From contig NC_023749.2 of the NCBI RefSeq assembly GCF_000499845.2, forward strand, positions 21,215,176 through 21,279,175: a stretch of 64,000 nucleotides of DNA, given 5' to 3'. The stretch is from Phaseolus vulgaris (lineage: Eukaryota; Streptophyta; Magnoliopsida; Fabales; Fabaceae). The position numbers and the translations under genes were made by a program. The notes under the pieces were generated by a model. That model saw only the letters and a program-made list of their open reading frames with translations, was not told the DNA's origin and searched no databases. Positions 44,601 through 55,790 of this stretch are shown one piece after another; the first letter of the stretch is position 1; every line of letters begins with the position of its first letter.

Positions 44601-47600
44601 AGTCTCTATAGTAGTGATAGATATTGGTTTTCAAGAAATTAGCATGAAAATACCGGAAACTAGGTTTTTTCTTGTAGTTGCATGAATATATTGTATATAT
44701 TTGACACATGTGTCTTTAGATAGTTTATAACAGTGATAGACATTGATTTACAAGAAATTACCATGAAAAGACTCGAAACTAGTTTTTTTTATGTAGCTGC
44801 ATGAATTTATTGTATAAATTTGATAGATGAGTCTCACTAGTAGTGGTAAACATTGGTTTTCAAGTAATTAGGAAGAAAAGAGTTGAAACTAGTTTTTTAT
44901 TGGTAGTTGCATGAATTTATTGATATATTTCATAGATGACTCTCTACAGTAGTGATAGACATTGGTTTTCAAGAAATTAGCATGAAAAGAATTGAAACTA
45001 ATTTTTTTGTTGTAGTTGCATGAATTTATTGTATATATTTGATAGATGAGTCTCTACAGTAGTGATAGATATTGGTTTTCAAGAAATTAGCATAAAGAAA
45101 AGACTTGAAACTAGTTTTTTTGTGGTAGTTGCATGAATTTAATGTATGAGTCTCCATGGTAGTGATAGACATTGGTTTTCAAAAAATTAGCATGAAAAGA
45201 CTTGAAACTAGTTTTTTTTGTGGTAGTTGCATGCATTTATTGTATATATTTGATAGATGAGTCTCTACAGTAGTGATAGATATTGGTTTTCAAGAAATTA
45301 GCATGAAATGAGATGAAACTAGTTTTTTTGTGGTAGTTGCATGAATTTATAGTATTTATTCGATAGATGAGTCTCTATAGTAGTGATAGATATTGGTTTT
45401 CAAGAAATTAGCATGAAAATACCGGAAACTAGGTTTTTTCTTGTAGTTGCATGAATATATTGTATATATTTGACACATGTGTCTTTAGATAGTTTATAAC
45501 AGTGATAGACATTGATTTACAAGAAATTACCATGAAAAGACTCGAAACTAGTTTTTTTTATGTAGCTGCATGAATTTATTGTATAAATTTGATAGATGAG
45601 TCTCACTAGTAGTGGTAAACATTGGTTTTCAAGTAATTAGGAAGAAAAGAGTTGAAACTAGTTTTTTATTGGTAGTTGCATGAATTTATTGATATATTTC
45701 ATAGATGACTCTCTACAGTAGTGATAGACATTGGTTTTCAAGAAATTAGCATGAAAATAATTGAAACTAGTTTTTTTGTGGTAGTTGAATGAATTTATTG
45801 TATATATTTGATAGATGAGTCTCTACAGTAGTGATAGATATTGGTTTTCAAGAAATTAGCATGAAGAAAAGACTTGAAACTAGTTTTTTTGTGGTAGTTG
45901 CATGAATTTAATGTATGAGTCTCCATGGTAGTGATAGACATTGGTTTTCAAAAAATTAGCATGAAAAGACTTGAAACTAGTTTTTTTTGTGGTAGTTGCA
46001 TGCATTTATTGTATATAGTTGATGATGAGTCTCTACAGTAGTGATAGGTATTGGTTTTCAAGAAATTAGCATGAAATGAGATGAAACTAGTTTTTTTGTG
46101 GTACTTGCATGAATTTATAGTATATATTTGATAGATGAGTCTCTATAGTATTGATAGATATTGGTTTTCAAGAAATTAGCATGAAAATACTTGAAACTAG
46201 GTTTTTTGAGGTAGTTGCATGAATATATTGTATATATTTGACACATGTGTCTTTAGATAGTTTATAACAGTGATAGACATTGATTTACAAGAAATTACCA
46301 TGAAAAGATTCGAAACTAGTTTTTTTTATGTAGTTGCATGAATTTATTATATAAATTTGATAGTTGAGTGTCACTAGTAGTGGTAAACATTGGTTTTCAA
46401 GTAATTAGGAAGAAAAGAGTTGAAACTAGTGTTTTATTGGTAGTTGCATGAATTTATTGATATATTTCATAGATGACTCTCTACAGTAGTGATAGACATT
46501 GGTTTTCAAGAAATTAGCATGAAAAGAATTGAAACTAGTTTTTTTGTGGTAGTTGCATGCATTTATTGTATATATTTGATAGATGAGTCTCTACAGTAGT
46601 GATAGATATTGGTTTTCAAGAAATTAGCATGAAGAAAAGACTTGAAACTAGTTTTCCTGTGGTAGTTGCATGAATATATTGTATATATTTGACACATGTG
46701 TCTTTAGATAGTTTATAATAGTGATAGACATTGATTTACAAGAAATTACCATGAAAAGACTCGAAACTAGTTTTTTTTTATGTAGCTGCATGAATTTGTT
46801 GTATAAATTTGATAGATGAGTCTCACTAGTAGTGATGTGATAAACATTGGTTTTCAAGTAATTAGGAAGAAAAGAGTTGAAACTAGTTTTTTATTGGTAG
46901 TTGCATGAATTTATTGATATATTTCATAGATGACTCTCTACAGTAGTGATAGACATTGGTTTTCAAGAAATTAGCATGAAAAGAATTGAAACTAGTTTTT
47001 TTGTGGTAGTTGCATGCATTTATTGTATATATTTGATAGATGAGTCTCTACAGTAGTGATAGATATTGGTTTTCAAGAAATTAGCATGAAGAAAAGACTT
47101 GAAACTAGTTTTTTTGTGGTAGTTGCATGAATTTATTGTATGAGTCTCTATGGTAGTGATAGACATTGGTTTTCAAGAAATTAGTATGAAAAGACTTGAA
47201 ACTAGTTTTTCTTGTGGTAGTTGCATGCATTTATTGTATATATTTGATAGATGAATCTCTACAGTAGTGATAGATATTGGTTTTCAAGAAATTAGCATGA
47301 AATGAGATGAAACTAGTTTTTTTGTGGTAGTTTCATGAATTTATAGTATATATTCGATAGATGAGTCTATATAGTAGTGATAGATATTGGTTTTCAAGAA
47401 ATTAGCATGAAAATACTTGAAACTAGGTTTTTTGTGGTAGTTGCATGAATATATTGTATATATTTGACAAATGTGTCGTTAGATAGTTTATAATAGTGAT
47501 AGACATTGATTTACAAGCAATTATCATGAAAAGACTCGAAACTAGTTTTTTTTATGTAGCTGCATGAATTTATTGTATAAATTTGATAGATGAGTCTCAC

Positions 47601-47715
47601 TAGTAGTGGTAAACATTGGTTTTCAAGTAATTAGGAAGAAAAGAGTTGAAACGAGTTTTTTATTGGTAGTTGCATGAATTTATTGATATATTTCATAGAT
47701 TACCCTCTACAGTAG
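41691..47715 (+). repeat. satellite array, left block
   Basis: About 6.0 kb of tandem AT-rich monomers of about 110 bp. Each contains a GTAGTGATAGACATTGG-like start, an AAGAAATTAGCATG-like middle, a GAAACTAGTTTTTTT run and GGTAGTTGCATGAATTTAT. Seven recognisable monomer types follow one another to give a higher-order unit of about 770 bp. The marker type containing GATAGTTTATAA recurs near 42316, 43199, 43649, 44714, 45484, 46252, 46702 and 47479. No coding potential. Confidence 0.95.
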
Positions 47716-48509
47716 TGTACCGCCCTGGTGGTCGGGTATGATGACGTGGCACCCTGCTATAGTGTAGGCGTGTTGACAAGGCGCCAGGTTGGCAGTTAGG
47801 AAGGAAGTCGGGAGGCACGTGTAGTCGCCGATTGTTAAGTGGGCGTGTTCCGATCTCCAGCTTACCAGAATAGGCGATCGCCAGGTTGAGGATGAAGTCG
47901 CCAGATGCAGACTCAGGCGACCAAGCAGTCGGAGATCGCCAGAATAAGCACATCGCCGAAGATAAAGGAGAAGCAGATTACGAAGGCGGCCGGCGAGACC
48001 ACAGGGAAGGTGTATGAAGGCCCTAACTCGTCAGTTCCAGTAGAGATCGCACTCCTGAGTTAGCTATGCACTGGGCAGTACCATGCATAGGTAACTTTGC
48101 CAAAATGAGAGTAGAAGCAGCGCCAAGTCAGGGAGCCTCCAGATGATGGCACGTGTACAGTTGGATACGAGCCACGTGTCCAAATTTGTAACTGCCAGGA
48201 GAGAGAAAATCACCAGGTATATAAGAGCTCTTAACGAACTTTCTGAGGTACGCACGTTCAGTTCATACACTTTACGCTTGCGAGAGACAGGGCTGTTGTG
48301 AGAGAGAGTTTTTGCACGGTTCTAGTTCTTAGTATTTGGTGATACCGTCACTGACTTGAGCGTCGGAGTGCGATCGGCCGCAGCGGCGCCGTGTCGTTTC
48401 TTTGCAGGTTCTTGAAGTAGATCCAGAGGAGGAACGAAGGTGATAAGCGGTGCGCACGTCGATCCTTTGACGAGGCATTCTCCAGCGCTCCGGTTAACAG
48501 GCAGGATCA
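47716..48509 (+). repeat. 5' LTR of element A(+)
   Basis: TGTACCGCCC to GGCAGGATCA. TATA box at 48218-48224; conserved U5 motif at 48351-48410. About 88% similar by eye to the A(-) LTRs, so a separate subfamily. Confidence 0.95.
48218..48224 (+). promoter_or_regulatory. TATA box in 5' LTR of element A(+)
   Basis: TATATAA (context AGGTATATAAGAGC), 133 bases upstream of the U5 motif and pointing into gag-pol. Conserved at the same site in all four A-family LTRs. Confidence 0.75.
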
Positions 48510-48512
48510 TCA

Positions 48513-48530
48513 GGCGCCCACCGTGGGGCC
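48513..48530 (+). promoter_or_regulatory. primer-binding site of element A(+)
   Basis: GGCGCCCACCGTGGGGCC three bases after the LTR. The base before it is A, where element B has T, so the first position of the tRNA match is lost in both A copies. Confidence 0.8.
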
Positions 48531-48868
48531 GTGTAAAACGTGCTCCCATCCACAACGTGAGTTCGTGGAAGTTTTCGAGGTTTTCTGCGCGGTTGTGTGC
48601 TGGTGCCACCGTCGTGTGCAGTTTCTTTGAGTTTCGTTCGGTGAGTTCGTGTTTTGTACCGTTTGTTTGGCTTTCAATCGGTGGAGTGAGGTCTTTTGTT
48701 GCTTGCGCGCAATCTGTCTGGGGGAAGTTCGAGTTCTTTTGTGGTTTTCTGCGAAGGTTTGCGGTGTTCGTGGTTTCTTGCGCAGTTTCTTGAGTTTTCT
48801 CCGATTGATCGCTGTTTCGATCGTGGTTGAAGTGTTGTTTGCTGTATTCTTGTGGTTCGCTGAAGTTG
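48531..48868 (+). other. 5' leader of element A(+)
   Basis: About 340 bases of G/T-rich sequence between primer-binding site and gag ATG, without a conserved frame. Homologous to 28243-28627 on the other strand. Confidence 0.6.
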
Positions 48869-51800
48869 ATGAGAAAAATGAGAAGCAATCGTTCCAGTCC
48901 TGTGGCTCCCGTCGCTGCTGAAGGCGACGCCGCCATGACCATGGCGCAGATGGCGGAAATGATGCGCTCGTTGCAGGCAACCGTGGAAGCCTCGCGCGTA
49001 GAGCAGGCAAGGATACATGAGGACCTGGTCGCCTCTCGCGCCAGGAACGAGGAGCTCAGCAAGGTAGCTGAGGAGCTGCGTCAGGCTCTTCAGGAGCAGC
49101 AGGGATGTTCTTCTGCTGAAGAGGTGGCACCGTCGACGCCACCTCGTGTGTTCCCAATGCCTTTTATTCAGGCGATTACCGACACGCCAATTCCCACGAG
49201 CGTGGTTCCGGTTAAAGCTGTCTTTACCGGCGTGGAGGATCCAGAAGCTCATCTGACCACGTTCCACACACAGATGATGCTGTCGGGAGGGTCGGACGCC
49301 GTCTACTGTAAGATGTTCATGAGCACGCTCCAGGGAACGGCGATGGAGTGGTTTGTGAGCCTGCCTAATGGCCACATAACCAATTTTCAACAGTTCTCGA
49401 AAATCTTTGTCGAGCAGTACATTGTGAATAAGGCACCACCCAGGGTGTCCTATGATCTGTTTGATATAAGGCAGTACCATGGGGAGTCCCTCAGAGACTA
49501 CCTCAATCGCTTCGGAGCGCAGATGGTCAGATCGCCGGCTAAGGATGAAGAAATGCTGGTCTATGCCTTCAAGAAGGGCGTGCAGCCAGGGCCATTCTGC
49601 GAGGCCTTGATCAGGGCTCATCCAGCGACGTTTGCTGAAGTCAGGCGACTTGCGGTGGCCCACATCGCCGACGAGAGTGAAGTCGCCGAGAAGAGAGGCA
49701 GCGTGGCTCCCGCCAGGCCACGCGCCCAGACCAGGATCCAGCCACAGAGGGTGCTGGAAACGGCGGCGGCGGCCAGAAAAGACCAAAGGACTCGCTATCC
49801 TTACGATAGGAGAAATAAGGGAAGAAGCCAAGCGCGCCAACCACCAGCACGCCAACAACCAGCACGCCGAGAGTACAATCGCCCGCCTAAGCACAAATTC
49901 GTCATGGGACTAGCGGACCTGATCGCTATCCCTAACATATCTGCTAGGTTGAAGGCGCCCGAGAAGGTGGGCGACAAGGTGCTGGGGTCAAAACCGGACG
50001 TTTGGTGCGAGTTCCACCAGTGCTTTGGCCACAACCTGGACTCGTGTTTGTCTTTAGGATACCAGCTCGACGATCTGGTTAAGAGCGGGTTCCTAAACGA
50101 CTATCTGCTAGACAGGAGGACTGGAGGAGCGTCGAGTTCCCAGCCAGCAGCTGGAGAAGCCCAACAACACGAGATGCCTATCCATGGGGAAATCCACACC
50201 ATTGCAGGGGGTTTCTCAGGTGGTGGATGCACCGCATCGCAGAGGAAAAAGTATGCGCGATCGGTGATGTCAGTAGACATGTTTGAAGATCACTCGCCGG
50301 AAGTGGACATTACGTTCACCAAGCAGGATCTTCGGGACGTTGTGCCTCATGACAACGATCCCATTGTTATTTCGTTGATCACGGCGGGGAGGAAGGTCCA
50401 CAGAGTTCTGGTGGACCAAGGAAGCTCGGCAGACGTGATGTTCTGGCCGACTTTCACGCAGCTGGAACTGCCCCTTGACCAGCTAAGGCCCTATGGAGGA
50501 TGCTTGTATGGGTTCGCTGGCGACCAGGTGGAGGTCAGGGGATACATTGAGCTCAGAACCACGTTTACAGATGAGGCTGGGTCGAGGACGGAGAAAATCA
50601 AGTACCTCATCGTAAACGCCCCCTCAGCGTATAACATCCTGTTGGGAAGGCCCACTCTTAACAGGATAGGCGCCATTCCATCGACTAGGCACATGAAGGT
50701 GAAGCTGCCGTCAATGGAAGGGGTGGTGATCACGATAAAGTCCGATCAGAAAGAAGCGAAAAGGTGCTATGAGAATAGCCTGAAAAATAAAAGATCAGTG
50801 AGCTATGTTACAACCACCCCACCTCCCGGTGTGAAGCCCAGACCGCCGGTAACAGAGGAGGCCGCCGGAAGGGATGTAGAGATGGTAGACGCAGAGCTGG
50901 GGGAGAGGAATGCTGGCCCGGAGGAGGAAGAGGCGCGGAATCGCCCCGAGGAAGCGAGAGAACTGGGAATCGCCAAGGCGGTTATCACCAGAGAATCCAG
51001 GCCCAAACCCGTCGAGCAGTGGCTCGAAAAGGAGATCGGAGGGAAAATCTTCAAGCTGGGAAGATCTCTGGGAGTCGATCTTCAAGACCAGATCGCCAAG
51101 GTGATTGAGCGGCATCTGGACGCGTTTGCATGGTCCGCCTCGGACATGCCCGGGATTGATCCCGACTTTCTGTGCCATCATCTGGCGATGGACAACATGG
51201 TGAGGCCAGTGCGACAAAGGAGAAGGAAATTCAACGAGGAGAGGAGGCAGGCGATCAGGGACGAGACCCAGAAACTCCTCGCTGCGGGCCACATCAGGGA
51301 AGTCCAGTACCCTGAATGGTTGGCGAATGTCGTGCTGGTGAAGAAGAGCAACGGGAAATGGCGCATGTGCGTCGATTTCACCGATCTGAATAAAGCTTGC
51401 CCAAAGGATTCGTATCCTTTACCAAGCATTGATGCCCTGGTTGATAGTGCTGCAGGGTGCAAGCTGCTGAGCTTCCTGGATGCCTTCTCGGGCTATAATC
51501 AGATCAAGATGCATCCCATGGATGAAGAGAAAACAGCCTTCATGACGGAGAGGTCGTGCTACTGCTATAAGGTGATGCCCTTTGGGCTGAAGAACGCGGG
51601 GGCCACGTACCAGAGGCTGATGGATCGAGTACTTGCACCAATGCTGGGAAGGAACGTGCAAGCTTACGTCGATGACATGGTCGTGACCTCGCAGGAGAAG
51701 AGCAAGCACGTTGCAGACTTGGAAGAATTGTTCACGACGATCGCCAAGTTCAAGTTGAAGCTTAACCCGGAGAAATGCATTTTCGGCGTGGAGGCTGGAA

Positions 51801-54322
51801 AATTTTTGGGTTTTCTCTTGACTGAAAGAGGAATAGAAGCTAACCCGGACAAGTGTGCCGCCATCTTGGCGATGAGAAGCCCGGCTACGGTGAAAGAGGT
51901 CCAGCAGCTAACAGGTCGGATGGCAGCCCTATCTCGCTTCGTGTCAGCTAGCGGGGAAAAGGGGCATCCCTATTTTCAGTGTCTGCGGCGCAATAACAAG
52001 TTCGCTTGGACGAAAGAGTGCGAGGAAGCTTTCGTCAAGCTGAAGGAGTATCTGGCGAGCCCGCCGGTTCTGTGCAAACCGCTGGCGGGAATTCCTCTCA
52101 GGTTGTACTTCGCCGTGACTGAGAGGGCGGTGAGTGTGGTGCTCGCCCAGGATCAAGATCAGGCTCAGAAGCCTATTTATTTCGTGAGCAAGGTGTTGCA
52201 GGGCCCAGAAACGAGATATCAGGCCCTGGAGAAGGCTGCGCTGGCTGTGGTGTTTTCGGCGAGGAGGTTGCGCCACTACTTCCACAGTTTCACAATACTG
52301 GTAATGACTGACCTGCCCATCCAGAAGGTCTTGAAGAAACCTGACGTTGCGGGAAGAATGGTGAAGTGGGCAGTAGAGTTGTCAGAATTTGACATTAAAT
52401 ATGAGCCTCGAGGCCCGATCAAGGGGCAAATCTTTGCAGATTTTGTAGTCGAGCTCTCATCAGAGGCGACGCGGGTTGAAGGAGATGATTTCCGTTGGGT
52501 ACTCTCGGTGGATGGATCGTCGAACCAGCAGGGCAGCGGTGCTGGAGTCATACTGGAAGGACCCAACGGCGTGCTGATCGAACAGTCGTTGAGATTTGCC
52601 TTCAAAGCCAGCAACAATCAAGCAGAGTACGAGGCGCTGATCGCCGGGATTCTGCTGGCCAAGGAGATGGGAGCTAGGGTGCTAATGGCTAAGAGTGACT
52701 CGCTGCTAGTCACAGGGCAAGTAACAGGCGAGTTCCAGGCTAAAGATCCACAAATGGCGGCCTACTTGGCGTATGTGCAGGAATTGAAGAGTTCCTTTGC
52801 CTCTTTTGAAGTGGTACATGTGCCCCGAGAACAGAATGCCCGAGCTGACTTGCTTGCTAAGCTCGCCAGCTCAGGCAAGGGGGGTAGGCAGAGGACGGTG
52901 ATTCAAGAAACTCTGAAGACGCCGAGGGCATTTGTAGCAGATCACCTGGTCCTTCAGATAAGCAAGTCGACGGAGAGAGCAGCGAGAAGCCATAAGTCTT
53001 TGACGTAGGAAACTCTGAGATCGCCGAGAATCAGAGCATGCCGAGGAGAGAAGGTGGATGTGATGCAGGTCTGCGCCACCCATGAGCCAGACACTTGGAT
53101 AACGCAATACAAGCGGTGCTTGGCGGATGGTCTCCTCCCGCTGGATCCAACAGAAGCCAGGAAGGTAAAGAAAAATTCTAGCAAATACACGTTGATTGAT
53201 GGTGATTTGTACAGGTTTGGGTTCACTCACCCACTCCTGGAATGTATACACGGCGAGAAGTGCACGAGAGTTATGGCAGAGCTCCACGAAGGAATATGTG
53301 GAAGTCACGTCGGGGGTCAAGCTTTGGCCGCGAGGACTCTCCGTGCAGGCTACTATTGGCCATCCATGAGAGAAGATTGCAAGAGGTATGCCCAGTGCTG
53401 CAAACAATGCCAGCAGCACGCCGATTGGCACAAGGCACCTCCCGAGGAGTTGAAGTCAATCTATAGCCCTTGGCCGTTTCATACTTGGGGAATCGACATC
53501 CTGGGACCTTTCCCACTGGCGATCAGGCAAATGAAGTACTTGGTGGTGGCGATTGAGTATTTCACTAAGTGGATCGAAGCAGAACCAGTGGCCCAGATCA
53601 CCGCGCACAAGATCGAAAGGTTTGTGTGGAAGAACATTGTGTGCCGGTTTGGAGTGCCTAAGCGCCTGGTGTCAGATAATGGGACGCAGTTTGCAAGCCA
53701 CCTGTTGAAGAAGCTTTGTGAAGGGGTTGGAATTCAGCAAGTGTTTGCATCCGTCGAGCACCCACAGACGAATGGCCAGGTGGAGTCAGCTAATCGGGTG
53801 TTGTTGAGAGGTTTGAAGAGAAGGCTTGAGAAAGCCAAGGGAAGTTGGGCTGAGGAGGTGCCCCGTATAGTCTGGGCGTACCACACCACCGAGCAGTCAG
53901 GAACCCATGAGACCCCGTTTAGCTTGGTCTATGGGTGCGACGCCATGATTCCGGTGGAGATCCAGGAGAGCTCGCCGAGATTCCAGAACTTCGTAGAGGA
54001 AGACTCGAATGAAGAGAGAAGGCTGAACCTGGATCTACTAGATGAGGTCAGGGAGGAGGCGAGGCTGAAGGCTGAGGCGGTGAAGAGAAGGGTCGAGCGA
54101 AGGTACAACCCAAAGGTGATGCCAAGGCAGTTTAGAGAAGGCGATTTGGTGATGAGGAAGGCCCACCAGTACGAGATGGAGAATAAACTATCACCCAAGT
54201 GGACTGGACCGTTCAGAATAACCGAGGCGCTCGGGAACGGGGCCTACCGCTTAGAGACGCTGGAAGGAGGAGCGATCCCCCGTACCTGGAACGCCACACA
54301 TCTGAAGTTGTACTATAGTTGA
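48869..54322 (+). pseudogene. gag-pol polyprotein of element A(+), single stop codon
   Basis: One frame of 1,818 codons. ATG 48869 is chosen over the upstream TTG because MRKMRSNRSS is shared with A(-). Gag core near residues 120-230; HxxxSCLSLGYQL near residue 390; protease DQGSS at residue 516; RT with YVDDM, Tyr 933; RNase H; archaeal-type RNase H with Asp 1215 in SVDGSS; integrase with an H-H-C-C zinc site, then Asp 1543 (WGID), Asp 1603 (SDNGTQF) and Glu 1639 (GQVESAN), a D-D-35-E spacing; C-terminal TGPF segment. The only break is TAG at 53006-53008 (codon 1380), between the archaeal-type RNase H and integrase, where A(-) has CAG. Such a frame yields capsid, protease, RT/RNase H and integrase for cytoplasmic reverse transcription and nuclear integration. 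As read here integrase is not made unless the stop is suppressed. Confidence 0.95.
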
Positions 54323-54384
54323 GAGCTTTGTAAGTAAAGACAAACACAAATGTTATATTACAATGTCTCTGTTAAAACAGTTTC

Positions 54385-54436
54385 AAGGGGGCACTCTTTT
54401 TTCCCTAAGGAGGGTTTTTAACGAGGCCACCCAATA
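54385..54436 (+). other. conserved post-pol G-rich segment of element A(+)
   Basis: AAGGGGGCACTC, T/C run, CCCTAAGGAGGG (small hairpin), then GAGGCCACCCAAT; 63 bases after the pol stop. Confidence 0.75.
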
Positions 54437-54509
54437 AAAGAAGAGTTTTCGAAGTATAAGGTGTTTCCAGATTGCATATGTGCTATTTTCGAAAGTTTCG
54501 AAGAAAGAC

Positions 54510-55215
54510 CTTGTCATTTGTACATGACTTAAGGCAAGAAAAGATATATCGCGTGCTTTCTAAAAAGTTCCAAGTCCTCATCGTCTTTCGGCGATTGGAG
54601 GCACCAGTTAAGTTTTAAAGTCCTCATCGTCTTTCGGCGATCGGAGGCACCAGATGAAAGACCTCAACGCCCTCGCGCGTTTTGAGGCAAGATGAAGTCC
54701 TCCTCGCCGTCGAGCGAGTGCAGGCGAGAAAGAGGAAAAGTCCTCCGTGTTTCTGGGAGCGAGAAGATGTAACTCCTGGGGCAATGTCGAGGCAAGTTAA
54801 AAGACCTCCTCGCCGTTGAGCGAGCGCAGGCGAGAAAGAGAAAGGTCCTCAGTGCATCCAGGGGGGAGGAGATGTACACCCTGGGCAAGTTGAGGCACCA
54901 TATAAAGTCCTTATCACCGTTGTGCGAACTAAGGCCCATTAAAGACCTCCTCGCCATTGAGCGAGCGCAGGCGAGAGAAAGAAGAGGTCCTCAGTGCATC
55001 CAGGGGGGAGGAGATGTACACCCTGGGCAAGTTGAGGCACCAGACAAAGTCCTTCTCGCCGTCGAGCGAGTTAAGGCCATTTAAAGTCCTTCTCGCCGAT
55101 GAGCGAGTTCAGGCGAGCGAAAGTCCTTCTCGCCGATGAGCGAGTTCAGGCGAGTCAAAAGACCTTCTCACTTACGTGCGAGCATGGGCAAGATAAAATC
55201 CTTCTCGTCTCGAAC
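54510..55215 (+). repeat. hairpin-unit array of element A(+)
   Basis: About a dozen units with the plan CCTY, 5-bp stem, 6-nt loop, 5-bp stem, 3 nt, AGG. Stems change on both sides together: GTCAT/ATGAC (about 54513), ATCGT/GCGAT (54580 and 54627), AACGC/GCGTT (54665), CTCGC/GCGAG (54703, 54811, 54949, 55060, 55091, 55131), CTCGT/ACGAG (55204). Two units near 54745 and 54908 pair poorly, and 55172 has one mismatch. The array sits between the 3' ends of the convergent gag-pol and antisense genes. Confidence 0.85.
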
Positions 55216-55790
55216 GAGTTCAGGTATAGCGAAGAGGGTGGAAGAAACCTGAAAGGTGGCTAAGGTAGGTTCGAAGAGAACGCCTAGCCAGCCGGTCTTT
55301 TGTTTTGAAGTCCAGGAAGGCAAGGGGAGATTCCAAAGGGCGTTTCTACCCTAGATAAAGAAACGATTGCCAAAGCAGGAAGCTAGAAAAAGCTGATGTC
55401 ACCAAGGGGTCTTGGCGATCGGGAAAAGTTCAAACGACGGCGAGAAGGTTGAAAGACTTGTCTGATAAAGCAGGTCGAGTGGAACGTTGTTCGAGCCAAT
55501 GATTAAGTTACAGTTCGTTGCTTGAAGGGTATTTCTGTAACGAGGTTAGTTGCCTTGAGGGTGCAAGTTGTTTAAGGTGATTTTTGCTTAAGTTTGAATT
55601 GGCTCGAGGCGGTTACGTCAAAGGTCGCGTTTGCAAAATCGCTAAGTTAAATCCGACAAAGGTAAGCATACAAAGAAGGCTAAAGCGCTTAAAAGAAGTC
55701 AAGTGAGAGAATATCCAAGTTCAGCAGTTGAAATAAGTATCTGTTCAAAACGCATATGCAAAAGTTTTTACAAGGTAAATACAAGTGAAT
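55216..55790. other. spacer between hairpin array and antisense gene, element A(+)
   Basis: About 575 bases without an ORF or a repeat that I can name. It should contain the polyadenylation region of the antisense gene. Confidence 0.5.

Noticed and set aside
46648..46857. Short open frames inside the satellite
   Set aside because: They follow the repeat phase, are AT-driven and have no conserved start or composition typical of proteins.
48674..49894. 406-codon open frame on the minus strand opposite gag of element A(+)
   Set aside because: It lies exactly opposite the gag coding frame, is rich in Arg/His/Leu as mirror frames are, and has no family resemblance. The same mirror appears opposite gag in A(-).
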